Below are positions 25,648-33,224 of a stretch of 64,000 nucleotides of DNA, piece by piece. The notes beneath the pieces are model-generated. The model saw only the letters and a program-made list of their open reading frames with translations, did no database searches and was not told the origin of the DNA. The position numbers were made by a program, and so were the translations under genes. The DNA is from Exilibacterium sp. (lineage in GTDB: Bacteria > Pseudomonadota > Gammaproteobacteria > Pseudomonadales > Cellvibrionaceae), in the NCBI GenBank assembly GCA_028280195.1, contig JANQMH010000008.1, forward strand, positions 1 through 64,000, given 5' to 3'. Within the stretch, counting starts at the first letter, position 1, and each line of letters opens with the position of its first letter.

Positions 25648-26361
25648 TTACCTGGCCGGTACCGGCCGATCGGGGGGACGCTCGCGCGCCTGGCGCGGGG
25701 AGAGTATGCGAGACAGGCGGAAATACCCCTGCAGCTGCTGCACGGGGTCGGCGCCGGCGCGCTGGAAACGGGTTACCAGGCGGTCCACCCGGGCGCGTCC
25801 TTCGCGGGCGATTTTACGCCAAAGTTTTTTACCGCCCAGCTCGAGGAAAAACGTTTTGGTCAGTGTGATGACCTTCGGGCTGGCGATCCACTCGCCGGTG
25901 GTACGCTGGGTGCGCTGCTGGTGCGAGAGCTTGAGATAGCCGCACTGTTTAAAATCGCGCAGCACCGCCCGGATACGCGCGGTACTGATTGGCGGCCGAC
26001 CTCGCCAGGCGGGTGTATCCGATATCTGCCGAGCCATGAGGTCGCAATCGATGGCCTGGTGGTAGTCGACCTTGCGCCTGGCGCAGCGGCGACTGTCCAG
26101 CTGGAATTCCCGAGCGATTAGAAATTGAATGACAGCCGCCATGGCCTCCCGGCTTTCCGATCGGCGCCGGCGGCCGGAGGGGTTAAGGCGTTGCCAGGTG
26201 TTGAGTCGGGAGCGGAATTTAGCGGCTTGAGTGAGGTAACCGGAGACGATACCCAGGACGGGTGGCTGTCCGGATTTCCCGCGGCGCACGATATCACAGA
26301 GTCGCAAAGCCGCGGGGTTGTGACCGCACCGGTTACCGCTGGGCGCTGTCGTGGTCGTCAA
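25648..26361 (-). CDS. replication initiator, IncFII RepA-like
   Basis: 237 aa, strongly basic, TTG start at 26361 with AAGG just upstream. The order of blocks recalls IncFII-type RepA: a basic N-terminus (RLNPSGRRRRSESREAMAAV), a helix FLIAREFQLDS, a winged-helix part (PISTARIRAVLRDFKQCGYL) and the strand-turn ITLTKTFFLELGGKKLWRKI. Such proteins start theta replication at a nearby origin together with DnaA. This differs from PM2, whose P12 is a rolling-circle initiator. The adjacent DnaA boxes support the call. Confidence 0.72.
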   Translation of the reverse strand: MTTTTAPSGNRCGHNPAALRLCDIVRRGKSGQPPVLGIVSGYLTQAAKFRSRLNTWQRLNPSGRRRRSESREAMAAVIQFLIAREFQLDSRRCARRKVDYHQAIDCDLMARQISDTPAWRGRPPISTARIRAVLRDFKQCGYLKLSHQQRTQRTTGEWIASPKVITLTKTFFLELGGKKLWRKIAREGRARVDRLVTRFQRAGADPVQQLQGYFRLSRILSPRQARERPPDRPVPAR

Positions 26362-26367
26362 GGTGCC

Positions 26368-26565
26368 TTACCGGGGGGCGTAACCCACCTCGGCCAGGGC
26401 CGTACGGATCTTGTCGCTGGCGTGGAGCATTTCGTACACTTCGTCATCACCGCCGTGGGTATCGGCGCAGCGATGATAGTCGTAATAGCCCGCGCGTTTT
26501 AAAAACTGCGCGAACGCCAGCGCTTCCTCATGCGACAGTGTCGCGGTAAAGGTGACCTCTTTCAT
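26368..26565 (-). CDS. hypothetical protein, 65 aa
   Basis: Starts MKEVTFTATLSHEEALAFAQ, then FLKRAGYYDYHRCADTHGGD and a C-terminal helix. ATG 26565 overlaps the TGA of the preceding gene and its stop is 6 bases before Rep, so it belongs to the replication operon. A small alpha/beta protein; function unknown. Confidence 0.65.
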   Translation of the reverse strand: MKEVTFTATLSHEEALAFAQFLKRAGYYDYHRCADTHGGDDEVYEMLHASDKIRTALAEVGYAPR

Positions 26566-26873
26566 CGCAGCGTCCCCCTAATAGCACTGTCGGGGCAGCG
26601 GTAGGGATTACCATCGTCGGCCGGCGTCCGTGCCGGCATGGTGTCAACGGTCCCTGTCCCTGCGGGGCTGCGGTGGGGTGTACCGCTAAAATAACCTCGC
26701 TCGAGCAGATTCAGCAATGCCGCCATCAGTTCATGCATGCTCTCGAAACTCGAGGCGGTGTAATAGCGCCTATGCCGATATTCCTGGTCAGCAGCTTTGC
26801 GAAAGTACATCACGCGGCGCTGCAGAAAGTTTTCCAACTTTTTAACGTCAAACTCTGCAGTGTTATCGCTCAT
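26562..26873 (-). CDS. hypothetical protein, 103 aa
   Basis: Start ATG 26873 (MSDNTAEFDVKKLENFLQRR). The N-terminal half is helical, with a later helix SFESMHELMAALLNLLERGY; the C-terminal part is polar and Pro-rich. Overlaps both neighbours by 4 bases (ATGA type). Part of the replication/early operon; function unknown. Confidence 0.65.
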   Translation of the reverse strand: MSDNTAEFDVKKLENFLQRRVMYFRKAADQEYRHRRYYTASSFESMHELMAALLNLLERGYFSGTPHRSPAGTGTVDTMPARTPADDGNPYRCPDSAIRGTLR

Positions 26874-27184
26874 TGTGCCTGCTCCCTCAGTGCGTGGATA
26901 TCGTTTTCGATATACCAAATCAGCGCTAGCAGGTGGTTAACGCTGAAGCTGCCGTCGAGACTCACATGCGGCAGGTTGTCCATGTAAAACACGGCCGGTC
27001 GATCGGTTACGTCATCCCAATTAATAAACCCATCGCAGCCATTCAGCGCTGCAGAGGCCTCTGCAGCGGTATCAATCGACAACGTAACTTCGCTGCCAAA
27101 CTCGGCAGTAATCATCGTTTCGATTTCAGGGTCAGTGGTATCGCGCTGGGCGGATTCAGGGTTGGTACAGGTTGGCTCTTGCAT
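26870..27184 (-). CDS. hypothetical protein, first gene of the early operon
   Basis: 104 aa from ATG 27184, acidic (MQEPTCTNPESAQRDTTDPE ... ALIWYIENDIHALREQAQ). Soluble, with mixed alpha/beta content. It is the first gene of the leftward early operon, behind an operator array and an attenuator-like leader. Function unknown. Confidence 0.65.
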   Translation of the reverse strand: MQEPTCTNPESAQRDTTDPEIETMITAEFGSEVTLSIDTAAEASAALNGCDGFINWDDVTDRPAVFYMDNLPHVSLDGSFSVNHLLALIWYIENDIHALREQAQ

Positions 27185-27218
27185 GATTTTTCCCCTTTGT
27201 CGTGTTGAGCACTTCCCC

Positions 27219-27254
27219 AAAAAAAAGGGCCCAGGTCACCCCGGGCCCTGACCT
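27219..27254 (-). promoter_or_regulatory. attenuator-like leader with two overlapping hairpins
   Basis: On the - strand a GGGCCC/GGGCCC stem with a 10-base loop is followed by eight T, a classical intrinsic terminator, placed 35 bases before the first early gene. A competing stem AGGTCA/TGACCT uses the bases between and before it. The arrangement suggests control of early transcription by termination. Confidence 0.55.
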
Positions 27255-27348
27255 AGGGGAAGGTCTGCAAAAACACGCTCCCACCGCAGTGCAGGTCACG
27301 GACTAACGACAGGAACGGCCCCCTCGAGAGGGGACTGAGGGAAGTTAA

Positions 27349-27395
27349 ACAACCCAGGTTGTACGTACAACCCGGGTTGTTACAACCGGAGTTGA
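27349..27395. promoter_or_regulatory. triple palindromic operator between divergent phage promoters
   Basis: Three 14-base sites of the form ACAACCNNGGTTGT: ACAACCCAGGTTGT (27349-27362), ACAACCCGGGTTGT (27367-27380) and the weaker ACAACCGGAGTTGA (27382-27395). They lie between the leftward early operon and the rightward Cro-like gene, as expected for repressor sites of a lysogeny switch. Confidence 0.8.
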
Positions 27396-27435
27396 TAAAC
27401 CCCTGTTTTCTGTCATTCTTAGAGGAATCTGTTCT

Positions 27436-27732
27436 ATGGTCACGGACATATACATGCTTACCACCCACGCTATCCTTGAGTTACTCAGGGAAAATAATGG
27501 CTGGTCTGATTTCCGTATTTCGCGAGAGCTAGAAGTATCGCAGCAGGCTGTCAGTAAATGGCGTGTCAAAAGCCATGTGATGAGTGATGCGGCTGGGCTG
27601 AAGGCCGCGAAAATACTGAAGATGGACCCGGAAATCGTGGTCCTGTCCCTCCAATGCGAGCGCAACAAAAACACGATTGTGGAGCCGCTGTACCGCGAAC
27701 TCGTCGAGCGCCTCGAGGACAAATCCGCCTGA
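27436..27732 (+). CDS. Cro/XRE-like phage repressor (DUF3693-like)
   Basis: 98 aa from ATG 27436 with AGAGGAA upstream. The helix-turn-helix reads WSDFRISRELEVSQQAVSKW, followed by a helix KAAKILKMDPEIVVLSLQCE typical of DUF3693 phage proteins. It is divergent from the early operon and sits next to three operator palindromes, so it probably decides between lysogeny and replication. It is the rightmost gene of the prophage, 130 bases from attR. Confidence 0.8.
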   Translation: MVTDIYMLTTHAILELLRENNGWSDFRISRELEVSQQAVSKWRVKSHVMSDAAGLKAAKILKMDPEIVVLSLQCERNKNTIVEPLYRELVERLEDKSA

Positions 27733-27865
27733 TTAAACCCCTACATTCCCTGCGCACTGTCTATCCGCACAGTACGCCAGCATGCCGGCATGGTGTTTAC
27801 CGCGGCGCCGCTATCGTAACTGATTGATTTAACGAAATTATTTTGCCTGCTGGCGCGTGTTTTTT

Positions 27866-27893
27866 GCTGTCGCTAATATAGATTATGCGCAAT
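27866..27893 (-). other. prophage attR, dif-like site with degenerate XerD arm
   Basis: Reads GCTGTCGCTAA (degenerate XerD arm, 4 of 11 matches), TATAGA (centre identical to attL), TTATGCGCAAT (good XerC arm). The 18-bp core TAATATAGATTATGCGCA is shared with attL. The XerC arm here is presumably the original chromosomal one. Confidence 0.85.
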
Positions 27894-28227
27894 AGTATGC
27901 CGGAAGCATACCCCGAGGTGTGTAATACAAAACGACGGGTATTTTCTGCTGTGTTCCGAGCGCCCTCACAACAGACGCGCATCGTAAGGATGGGACTGCA
28001 CGCTGGTAATTGTGGCATTTTGGGCCGATTCATGCCGCGGATTGATAGGCGGCAAATTGCAACTGCGGCAAGCACATCCGGGCTGGAAGAAGGCGCAAAC
28101 ATCGAGGACTCATCGGTTTTCCCCCGCCGTGTTAGGCTGCAACTGTCTCTGTCATACGTCCCCCTGCCCGTATGGCTGCTGCCGGTTTGTTGCGTTTTTT
28201 TTCGAAGTTTTGCGGACTCAAACAACA
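27894..28227. other. intergenic region right of attR
   Basis: Roughly 330 bases before the TolQ-like gene. A 116-codon frame crosses it from inside attR, but it has no ribosome binding site and no family features, so I do not call it. I looked for a cobalamin riboswitch here and found no B12-box-like core. The promoter of the CobN-like operon should lie here. Confidence 0.5.
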
Positions 28228-28806
28228 ATGATTGAACTGCTCCTGGCTGCCGTCTATTCACTAACCAGCCTGTTATTGTGGCCGGTTGTCATCGCACTGC
28301 TGTTCGCCATCATGCACTGCCTGTTCCTGCTCGGTGAGCTGTTGGTGGAACACCGGGAGCGCCGCCAACCCTGCCGCGCCATCGACGCTATCGATAACAT
28401 TCCCGACACGATGGGCAGGCGCCACGGCATCCGCGAGTGGACGCGGCAGCATCAGGCAGACGCCGGGGCCGACCACTGGCTGATCCTGGATCGCACCGAA
28501 GGGGTACTGGCGGCGAGGCTCGACCGCGCCCGTATCTGGGTGAGGCTGGGGCCGGCGCTGGGTCTGTGCGGCACCCTGATCCCACTGGGTCCGGCACTGA
28601 TGGCCCTGGCCCAAAACGATCTCACCCGCCTCTCAGAAGGACTGATTCTGGCCTTCGGTACGACGGTGCTGGGCCTGCTGGCGGGCGGCCTGGCCTGGCT
28701 GGTAATGAATGTGCAGCAGCGCTGGTACCGGCTGGATCTGGCCGAGATCCGCGCTGCCCTGGAGCGCACCGAGTCGCGGTCGCAGCGCGCGGCGAGTATT
28801 GCCTGA
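28228..28806 (+). CDS. MotA/TolQ/ExbB-family proton channel-like protein
   Basis: 192 aa from ATG 28228 with three hydrophobic segments: residues 5-35, about 112-130 (LGPALGLCGTLIPLGPALMA) and about 145-165 (LILAFGTTVLGLLAGGLAWL). The LGLCGT...PLGPAL and FGTTVLGLLAG patterns are the TolQ/ExbB pore helices. In CobN-like clusters such proteins are thought to power a membrane complex with proton flow. Its stop overlaps the next start (TGATG), so it is coupled to the DUF2149-like gene. Confidence 0.85.
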   Translation: MIELLLAAVYSLTSLLLWPVVIALLFAIMHCLFLLGELLVEHRERRQPCRAIDAIDNIPDTMGRRHGIREWTRQHQADAGADHWLILDRTEGVLAARLDRARIWVRLGPALGLCGTLIPLGPALMALAQNDLTRLSEGLILAFGTTVLGLLAGGLAWLVMNVQQRWYRLDLAEIRAALERTESRSQRAASIA

Positions 28807-29168
28807 TGCGCCGCCAGCGCGGACTCGGGCTGTTGACGCCGGTCGATGAGGATGACCTGCTGACCGGGGTCGCCAACCTTTTCGATATCGGCGTGGTGTT
28901 TGCACTGGGGTTTATGGTGGCGCTGATCAGCGCACTCAATCTGCTGGATATCTTCGATCCGGATCAGCGCGTCACCATCACCAAGCAGCGCGACGACGGT
29001 CTCGAGGTGATTGTGCGCGAGAACCACCAGACCACCGTCAGGCGCATGAGCAAAACCATCGGCAGCGGCGACGGCACCCGCCTCGGCGTGGCCTACCGCC
29101 TGCAGGACGGCAGCGTGGTGTATGTGCCGGAGGGTGGTGTCGGCCAGCCTGCGGCGGGCACGGAATAA
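28806..29168 (+). CDS. DUF2149-like membrane protein
   Basis: 120 aa. Begins with a soluble stretch DEDDLLTGVANLFDIGVVFA and one membrane helix (IGVVFALGFMVALISALNLL), then a soluble domain with VTITKQRDDGLEVIVRENHQ and LGVAYRLQDGSVVYVPEG. The D-P-..-GVANLFD..vvF pattern is characteristic of DUF2149, which accompanies TolQ/ExbB-like and CobN-like genes. It overlaps both neighbours. It may play the TolR/ExbD role in the channel complex; this is inference. Confidence 0.8.
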   Translation: MRRQRGLGLLTPVDEDDLLTGVANLFDIGVVFALGFMVALISALNLLDIFDPDQRVTITKQRDDGLEVIVRENHQTTVRRMSKTIGSGDGTRLGVAYRLQDGSVVYVPEGGVGQPAAGTE

Positions 29169-32100
29169 TGCGCTTGTGGCTCGGCGCCGGGCTGGCGCTG
29201 CTGTTCTGCATCGCCCTGGTGGCGGCCTATCACTACGGGCCGCGCCTGCACAATCAGCACTACCGGGTGCTGTTTGTCGCCGCCAACGGCAGCGTGGAAA
29301 AAATTACCCGCGGCCTCGACCGCCTGTACCGCGAATCCCCCGAACTTGCCGGCCGCCTGCGGGTGAGAATTCTGGCCCCTTCGAATACCTTCGCCGAGGC
29401 ACCCCTGCCGCCGCACGATGTGCTGCTGGTGGAAACCATGGACGGCGCCTGGGTGAGTTCACTGGCCGCGCGCCTGGCAGACTCCACCGCCCTGCCCCGG
29501 CTGGCGCTCGGCCCCTCCGGCCTGCACGACGATCCGCAGCTGCCGCAAAAACTCGGCATGCAGCGGGATAAAAGCGTCGATGCCTATTGGGCAAACGCCG
29601 CCCCCGGCCAGATCGCCGAGTTATTCAAATACTATGCGAGCCGTTATCTCGGCATCGGCGGTCTCAGCTTTGCGCCGCCGCGGCAAAAACTGGCGCAGGG
29701 CTTTATCGCCTTCGCCGGCGAAGAGGTTGCGCTATTGCCCGACTGGCAGGCCTGGCTGGCGCGCCAGCCCGACGATGGCCGGCCCCGCATCGGCCTGCTG
29801 GAATACGCCAGTCGCGCCCGTGCGGAGGGCTTGGCACTGCTGCGCGCCACCGCCGCCGAGCTGCAGCGGCGCGGCTATCAGCCGGTGCCGGTATTCGCCG
29901 AGCGCGCGGTGCCGGCCGTCGAAACTCTGCTGCGCGACGCAAACGGCGAGGCCCGGATCGAGTCACTGATTTCCTTTCACCACAAATTTTTCGAACACGA
30001 AGGCGCCGCTGCCCTGCAGGCGCTGGACATTCCGGTGATCAATGCCATCAGTGTTTCCGGCCGCACGGTGGCGCAGTGGCAGCAGTCGATTCGGGGGCTG
30101 ACCTCGGGGGAGATCGCCCGCCAGCTGGCGATTCCCGAGCTGGCCGGGCTGGCGCCGCCCAATGTCGTCGGTGCAGTGGACAACAGCTTCAGCGATATCG
30201 CCATGGTGCCGGTGGCCGAGCGGGTGCAGCGCGTCGCCGCGCGCGCGATACGCTATGCCGAGCTGCGGCGCAAGCCGCTGGCACAGCAGCGGGTGGCGCT
30301 GCTCTACTGGAACTACCCGCCCGGCAAACAGAATGTGGGTGCGAGCTATCTGAATGTGGTGCGCAGCCTGCCGCCGATATTGCGCCGCCTGCAGCAACAG
30401 GGCTACCAGGTGAGCGGGCTGGAAACACAGAGCGATGAAGCCATCGGCGAGCGCGTTATCGCCCGCGGCCTCAATATCGGTCGCTACGCGCCCGGCGCGC
30501 TGCGGCAATTGATCGAGGCCGGTGATATCGCCACTGTCGATCTGGCGCAGTACCGGCACTGGTTCGCCGCCCTGCCCGCGGCTTTTCGCCGCGCCGTGGT
30601 CGCCACCTGGGGGCAGCCCGACGCTGCCGACATTATGCTGGCCGAGGTGGACGGCCGGCGGCAGTTCATCCTGCCGCTGATCCGCTTCGGCAATGTGGTG
30701 GTGATGCCGCAGCCCGACCGAGCGCGCATGCAGAACCTGGAGGCGCTGTACCAGTCCCAGGAGCTGCCGCCCCACCACCAGTACATCGCCGCCTATCTGT
30801 GGCTGCAGCAGTCCTTTGGCGCCGACGCTGTGGTGCACACCGGTACCCACGGCACCCACGAGTGGCTGTCGGGCAAGGAGTCGGGGCTGTCGGGCGACGA
30901 CCCCGGCGAGGTGTTGGCCGGCGATTTGGCCATTGTCTATCCCTATATCGTCGACGATGTCGGTGAAGGTGTGGTGGCCAAACGCCGCGGCATGTCGACA
31001 GTGGTGGATCACCTCACCCCGGCGCTGGGCGAAGGCGGCCTGGCGCCGGAATTAACAGCACTGCAAGAGCAACTGCAACAGTGGCGCCTGGCCGCCGGCA
31101 CCGATCCGGAACGCGCCGGGCAACTGGCGCAGGCGGTGGAGGATGAAGTGGCGCTGCGCGGCCTGACGCTGGACTTGCGCGACCGCGGCTGGGATGCGCA
31201 GCACCCGGCCGGCCGCAGCGCGCGCTTTGCCGCGCTCGAGGATTATCTGCAGCAGGTGCGGCAGCAGACCATTCCCCTGGGGCTGCATACCTTTGGCAGC
31301 ACACCGCTGCCGCAGCGGCTGCAGCGCTTTACCGACAAGATCGTCGAGGCCAACGGCGAGGCCCTGCGCGAAACCGCCCGCGCGCGGCTGCTGGCCTCGG
31401 CGGAAGCGGAAATGCAGGGCCTGTTGCAGGGGCTGGGCGGGCGTTTTGTGCGGCCCGGCCCCGGCAATGACCCGGTGCGCAATATCGACGCCATCCCCAC
31501 CGGCAAAAATTTCATGACCTTCGACCCGCGCAATCTGCCGATGGCGGCCGCCGACAACATCGGCCGGGAGATGGCCGAACAGTTGCTCGCCACTCACCTC
31601 GATGCCCGCGGCGAATACCCCGACAAAGTCGCGCTGCAGCTCTGGGGCGTGGAGACACTGCGCCACCAGGGCGTGCAGGAGGCCCAGGGGCTGGCGCTGC
31701 TGGGGGTTCGCCCGGTGCGCGGCGGCAGCGGCCGCATCAGCGGTCTGGAATTGATACCGCGCGAGCAACTCGGGCGGCCGCGGGTCGATGTGGTGTTCCA
31801 CGGTACCAGCCTTTACCGCGATACCTTTCCCATGCTGTTCGAGCTGCTCGATCGCGCCGTGCGCCTGGCCGCCGCCTCGCCGGAGGCGGACAACCCGATC
31901 CGCCGCCATGCCGCAGCGCTCGAGCGCCAGCTGCTGGACAGCGGGCTGGGCCAGTCGCAGGCGGCGGCACAGTCGCTGTTGCGCATCTTCGCCGAGCCCA
32001 GCGGCAAGCACGATTCCAAGATACACGCCATGACCCACGCCAGCGGCAGCTGGGACAGCGAGCAGCAGGTGGCGGAGAACTATATCCGCCGCATGGGGCA

Positions 32101-33148
32101 CGGCTTCGGCGGCGACCTGTGGGGGGAACCGGCGCCGGCGGCGTTTCGCGCGGCGCTGCAGGACACCGATCTGATCGTCCATTCCAGAACCTCGAGCCTG
32201 TACGCCACCCTGGATAACGACGATTATTTTTCCTACGGCGGTTCCATCGCCCTGGGTGTGCGGCGCGCCAACGATGGCGGCCCGAGCCCGGACTTTTACG
32301 TTACCGACCTGCGCCGGCGCGGCGCCGAGCGGCACGAGACGCTGGAGCGCTTTATGGGCCAGGAGCTGCGGGCGCGCTACCTGAACCCGGAATTCGCCGG
32401 GCAGATGATGCGCGAGGGCTACGCCGGCGCGCGCCATATCTGGAAGGCCACCGACTATTTATGGGGCTGGCAGGTGGTCTATCCCGAAGCCGTCGACGCC
32501 GCCAAATGGCAGGAGATGTACGAGGTCTGGCTCGACGATCGCCACCAGTTGAATATCGATGAATTCTTCGAACAGCACAGCCCCCACGCCCGCCAGGGCA
32601 TCGCCGCGCGCATGCTGGAAACGGTGCGCAAAGGCTATTGGGACGCGCCGCCGCAGGTCAGGCGTCACCTGACGCAGATCTATGTGCAGAGTATCGAGAC
32701 CCACGGCCCGGCCTGCGACCACCTCAGCTGCGACAATCCCGAGCTGCAGGTTTTCGTGCAGCAGACCGCACGGCTGACAGAGGCCGTGGATGCAGCGAGT
32801 CTGCAGGCGGCGATGGCGGCGATCGAACAGGCCACCCAGCGCAGTATCGACGCCGCCCTGGACGAGCGCGTGGCGAACAAGGCGCGCTGGCACCGGGCGC
32901 CGGCTGCGGCCGCCAGTGCCGCGCAAGCGGCCGCAGCGGAGAGCGCCGTCAGCGGCTACGAACTGACTGAGGAAGTGATCGCAATAACGCCGGCGTCGCC
33001 GGCGCTGCCGGCGGACCCGGCCAGGTGGCTGGCGCAGCTGCTGTTGTTGCTGGGCATGCTACTGAGTACGACGGGGGGCGTGGGCCGGCAGTGGCGGCGG
33101 ACTCAGCACGGCTGGCAGTCGGCCCCAGTTGCTGTCACAAACCGGTAG
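29168..33148 (+). CDS. CobN-like magnesium/cobalt chelatase family protein, membrane-anchored
   Basis: 1326 aa. N-terminal helix (WLGAGLALLFCIALVAAYHY) and a C-terminal helix (WLAQLLLLLGMLLSTTGGVG) suggest a large periplasmic or membrane-bound domain. CobN signatures: VVHTGTHGTHEWLSGKESGL near 555, VDDVGEGVVAKRRGMSTVVD near 600, MTHASGSWDSEQQ near 955 and LDNDDYFSYGGSIALGVRRA near 1015. CobN inserts cobalt into hydrogenobyrinate with CobS/CobT; those partners are absent. The TolQ-like, DUF2149-like and receptor neighbours fit instead the heme/tetrapyrrole-uptake type (HmuS-like), where metal removal is proposed. Start overlaps the previous stop by one base. Confidence 0.85.
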   Translation: MRLWLGAGLALLFCIALVAAYHYGPRLHNQHYRVLFVAANGSVEKITRGLDRLYRESPELAGRLRVRILAPSNTFAEAPLPPHDVLLVETMDGAWVSSLAARLADSTALPRLALGPSGLHDDPQLPQKLGMQRDKSVDAYWANAAPGQIAELFKYYASRYLGIGGLSFAPPRQKLAQGFIAFAGEEVALLPDWQAWLARQPDDGRPRIGLLEYASRARAEGLALLRATAAELQRRGYQPVPVFAERAVPAVETLLRDANGEARIESLISFHHKFFEHEGAAALQALDIPVINAISVSGRTVAQWQQSIRGLTSGEIARQLAIPELAGLAPPNVVGAVDNSFSDIAMVPVAERVQRVAARAIRYAELRRKPLAQQRVALLYWNYPPGKQNVGASYLNVVRSLPPILRRLQQQGYQVSGLETQSDEAIGERVIARGLNIGRYAPGALRQLIEAGDIATVDLAQYRHWFAALPAAFRRAVVATWGQPDAADIMLAEVDGRRQFILPLIRFGNVVVMPQPDRARMQNLEALYQSQELPPHHQYIAAYLWLQQSFGADAVVHTGTHGTHEWLSGKESGLSGDDPGEVLAGDLAIVYPYIVDDVGEGVVAKRRGMSTVVDHLTPALGEGGLAPELTALQEQLQQWRLAAGTDPERAGQLAQAVEDEVALRGLTLDLRDRGWDAQHPAGRSARFAALEDYLQQVRQQTIPLGLHTFGSTPLPQRLQRFTDKIVEANGEALRETARARLLASAEAEMQGLLQGLGGRFVRPGPGNDPVRNIDAIPTGKNFMTFDPRNLPMAAADNIGREMAEQLLATHLDARGEYPDKVALQLWGVETLRHQGVQEAQGLALLGVRPVRGGSGRISGLELIPREQLGRPRVDVVFHGTSLYRDTFPMLFELLDRAVRLAAASPEADNPIRRHAAALERQLLDSGLGQSQAAAQSLLRIFAEPSGKHDSKIHAMTHASGSWDSEQQVAENYIRRMGHGFGGDLWGEPAPAAFRAALQDTDLIVHSRTSSLYATLDNDDYFSYGGSIALGVRRANDGGPSPDFYVTDLRRRGAERHETLERFMGQELRARYLNPEFAGQMMREGYAGARHIWKATDYLWGWQVVYPEAVDAAKWQEMYEVWLDDRHQLNIDEFFEQHSPHARQGIAARMLETVRKGYWDAPPQVRRHLTQIYVQSIETHGPACDHLSCDNPELQVFVQQTARLTEAVDAASLQAAMAAIEQATQRSIDAALDERVANKARWHRAPAAAASAAQAAAAESAVSGYELTEEVIAITPASPALPADPARWLAQLLLLLGMLLSTTGGVGRQWRRTQHGWQSAPVAVTNR

Positions 33149-33193
33149 CTGTGACAAACCGGTAGCTGTGACAAAGCAGTTGCTGTAACAGAC
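33126..33193. repeat. 17-bp tandem repeat, four copies across the stop codon
   Basis: Units near CGGTAGCTGTGACAAAC; the middle two differ at one position and the outer two start CAGTTGCTGT. The stop codon of the CobN-like gene lies in the second unit. Confidence 0.85.
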
Positions 33194-33224
33194 TGATATT
33201 TTATTCAACAGGCAGGTAATCACC

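Larger units (their letters stand above)
16161..27893 (-). mobile_element. Xer-integrated tailless prophage of the PM2/corticovirus-autolykivirus kind (double-jelly-roll capsid)
   Basis: An 11.7-kb element between two dif-like sites. Nearly all genes run leftwards in overlapping order: replication/regulatory genes (27184-25648), then a capsid block (25015-18182) and tiny membrane genes (18185-16824). Hallmarks are a PM2-P2-like major capsid protein (22184), an A32-like packaging ATPase (23188), a spike-like protein (19114), a virion-type muramidase (18182) and a Cro-like repressor with operators (27349-27732). No tyrosine or serine integrase, portal, terminase or tail gene is seen. All genes appear intact, so it may be active. 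Confidence 0.88.

Noticed and set aside
27219-27254. H-type pseudoknot formed by the two overlapping stems
   Set aside because: The connecting loops would have zero length, so both stems cannot form at once; mutually exclusive hairpins are more likely.
16161-27893. Filamentous (inovirus) prophage, suggested by Xer integration, tiny membrane genes and DUF3653/DUF3693-like regulators
   Set aside because: No Zot-like assembly ATPase or rolling-circle pII-type protein was seen; the P2-like capsid, A32-type ATPase and muramidase fit a PM2-like phage instead.
27894-28227. Cobalamin riboswitch before the CobN-like operon
   Set aside because: I looked for the B12-box and adjacent conserved helices and did not find them on either strand.
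27885-28235. 116-codon frame on the + strand starting in attR
   Set aside because: Crosses the prophage boundary, has no ribosome binding site and no recognisable domain.
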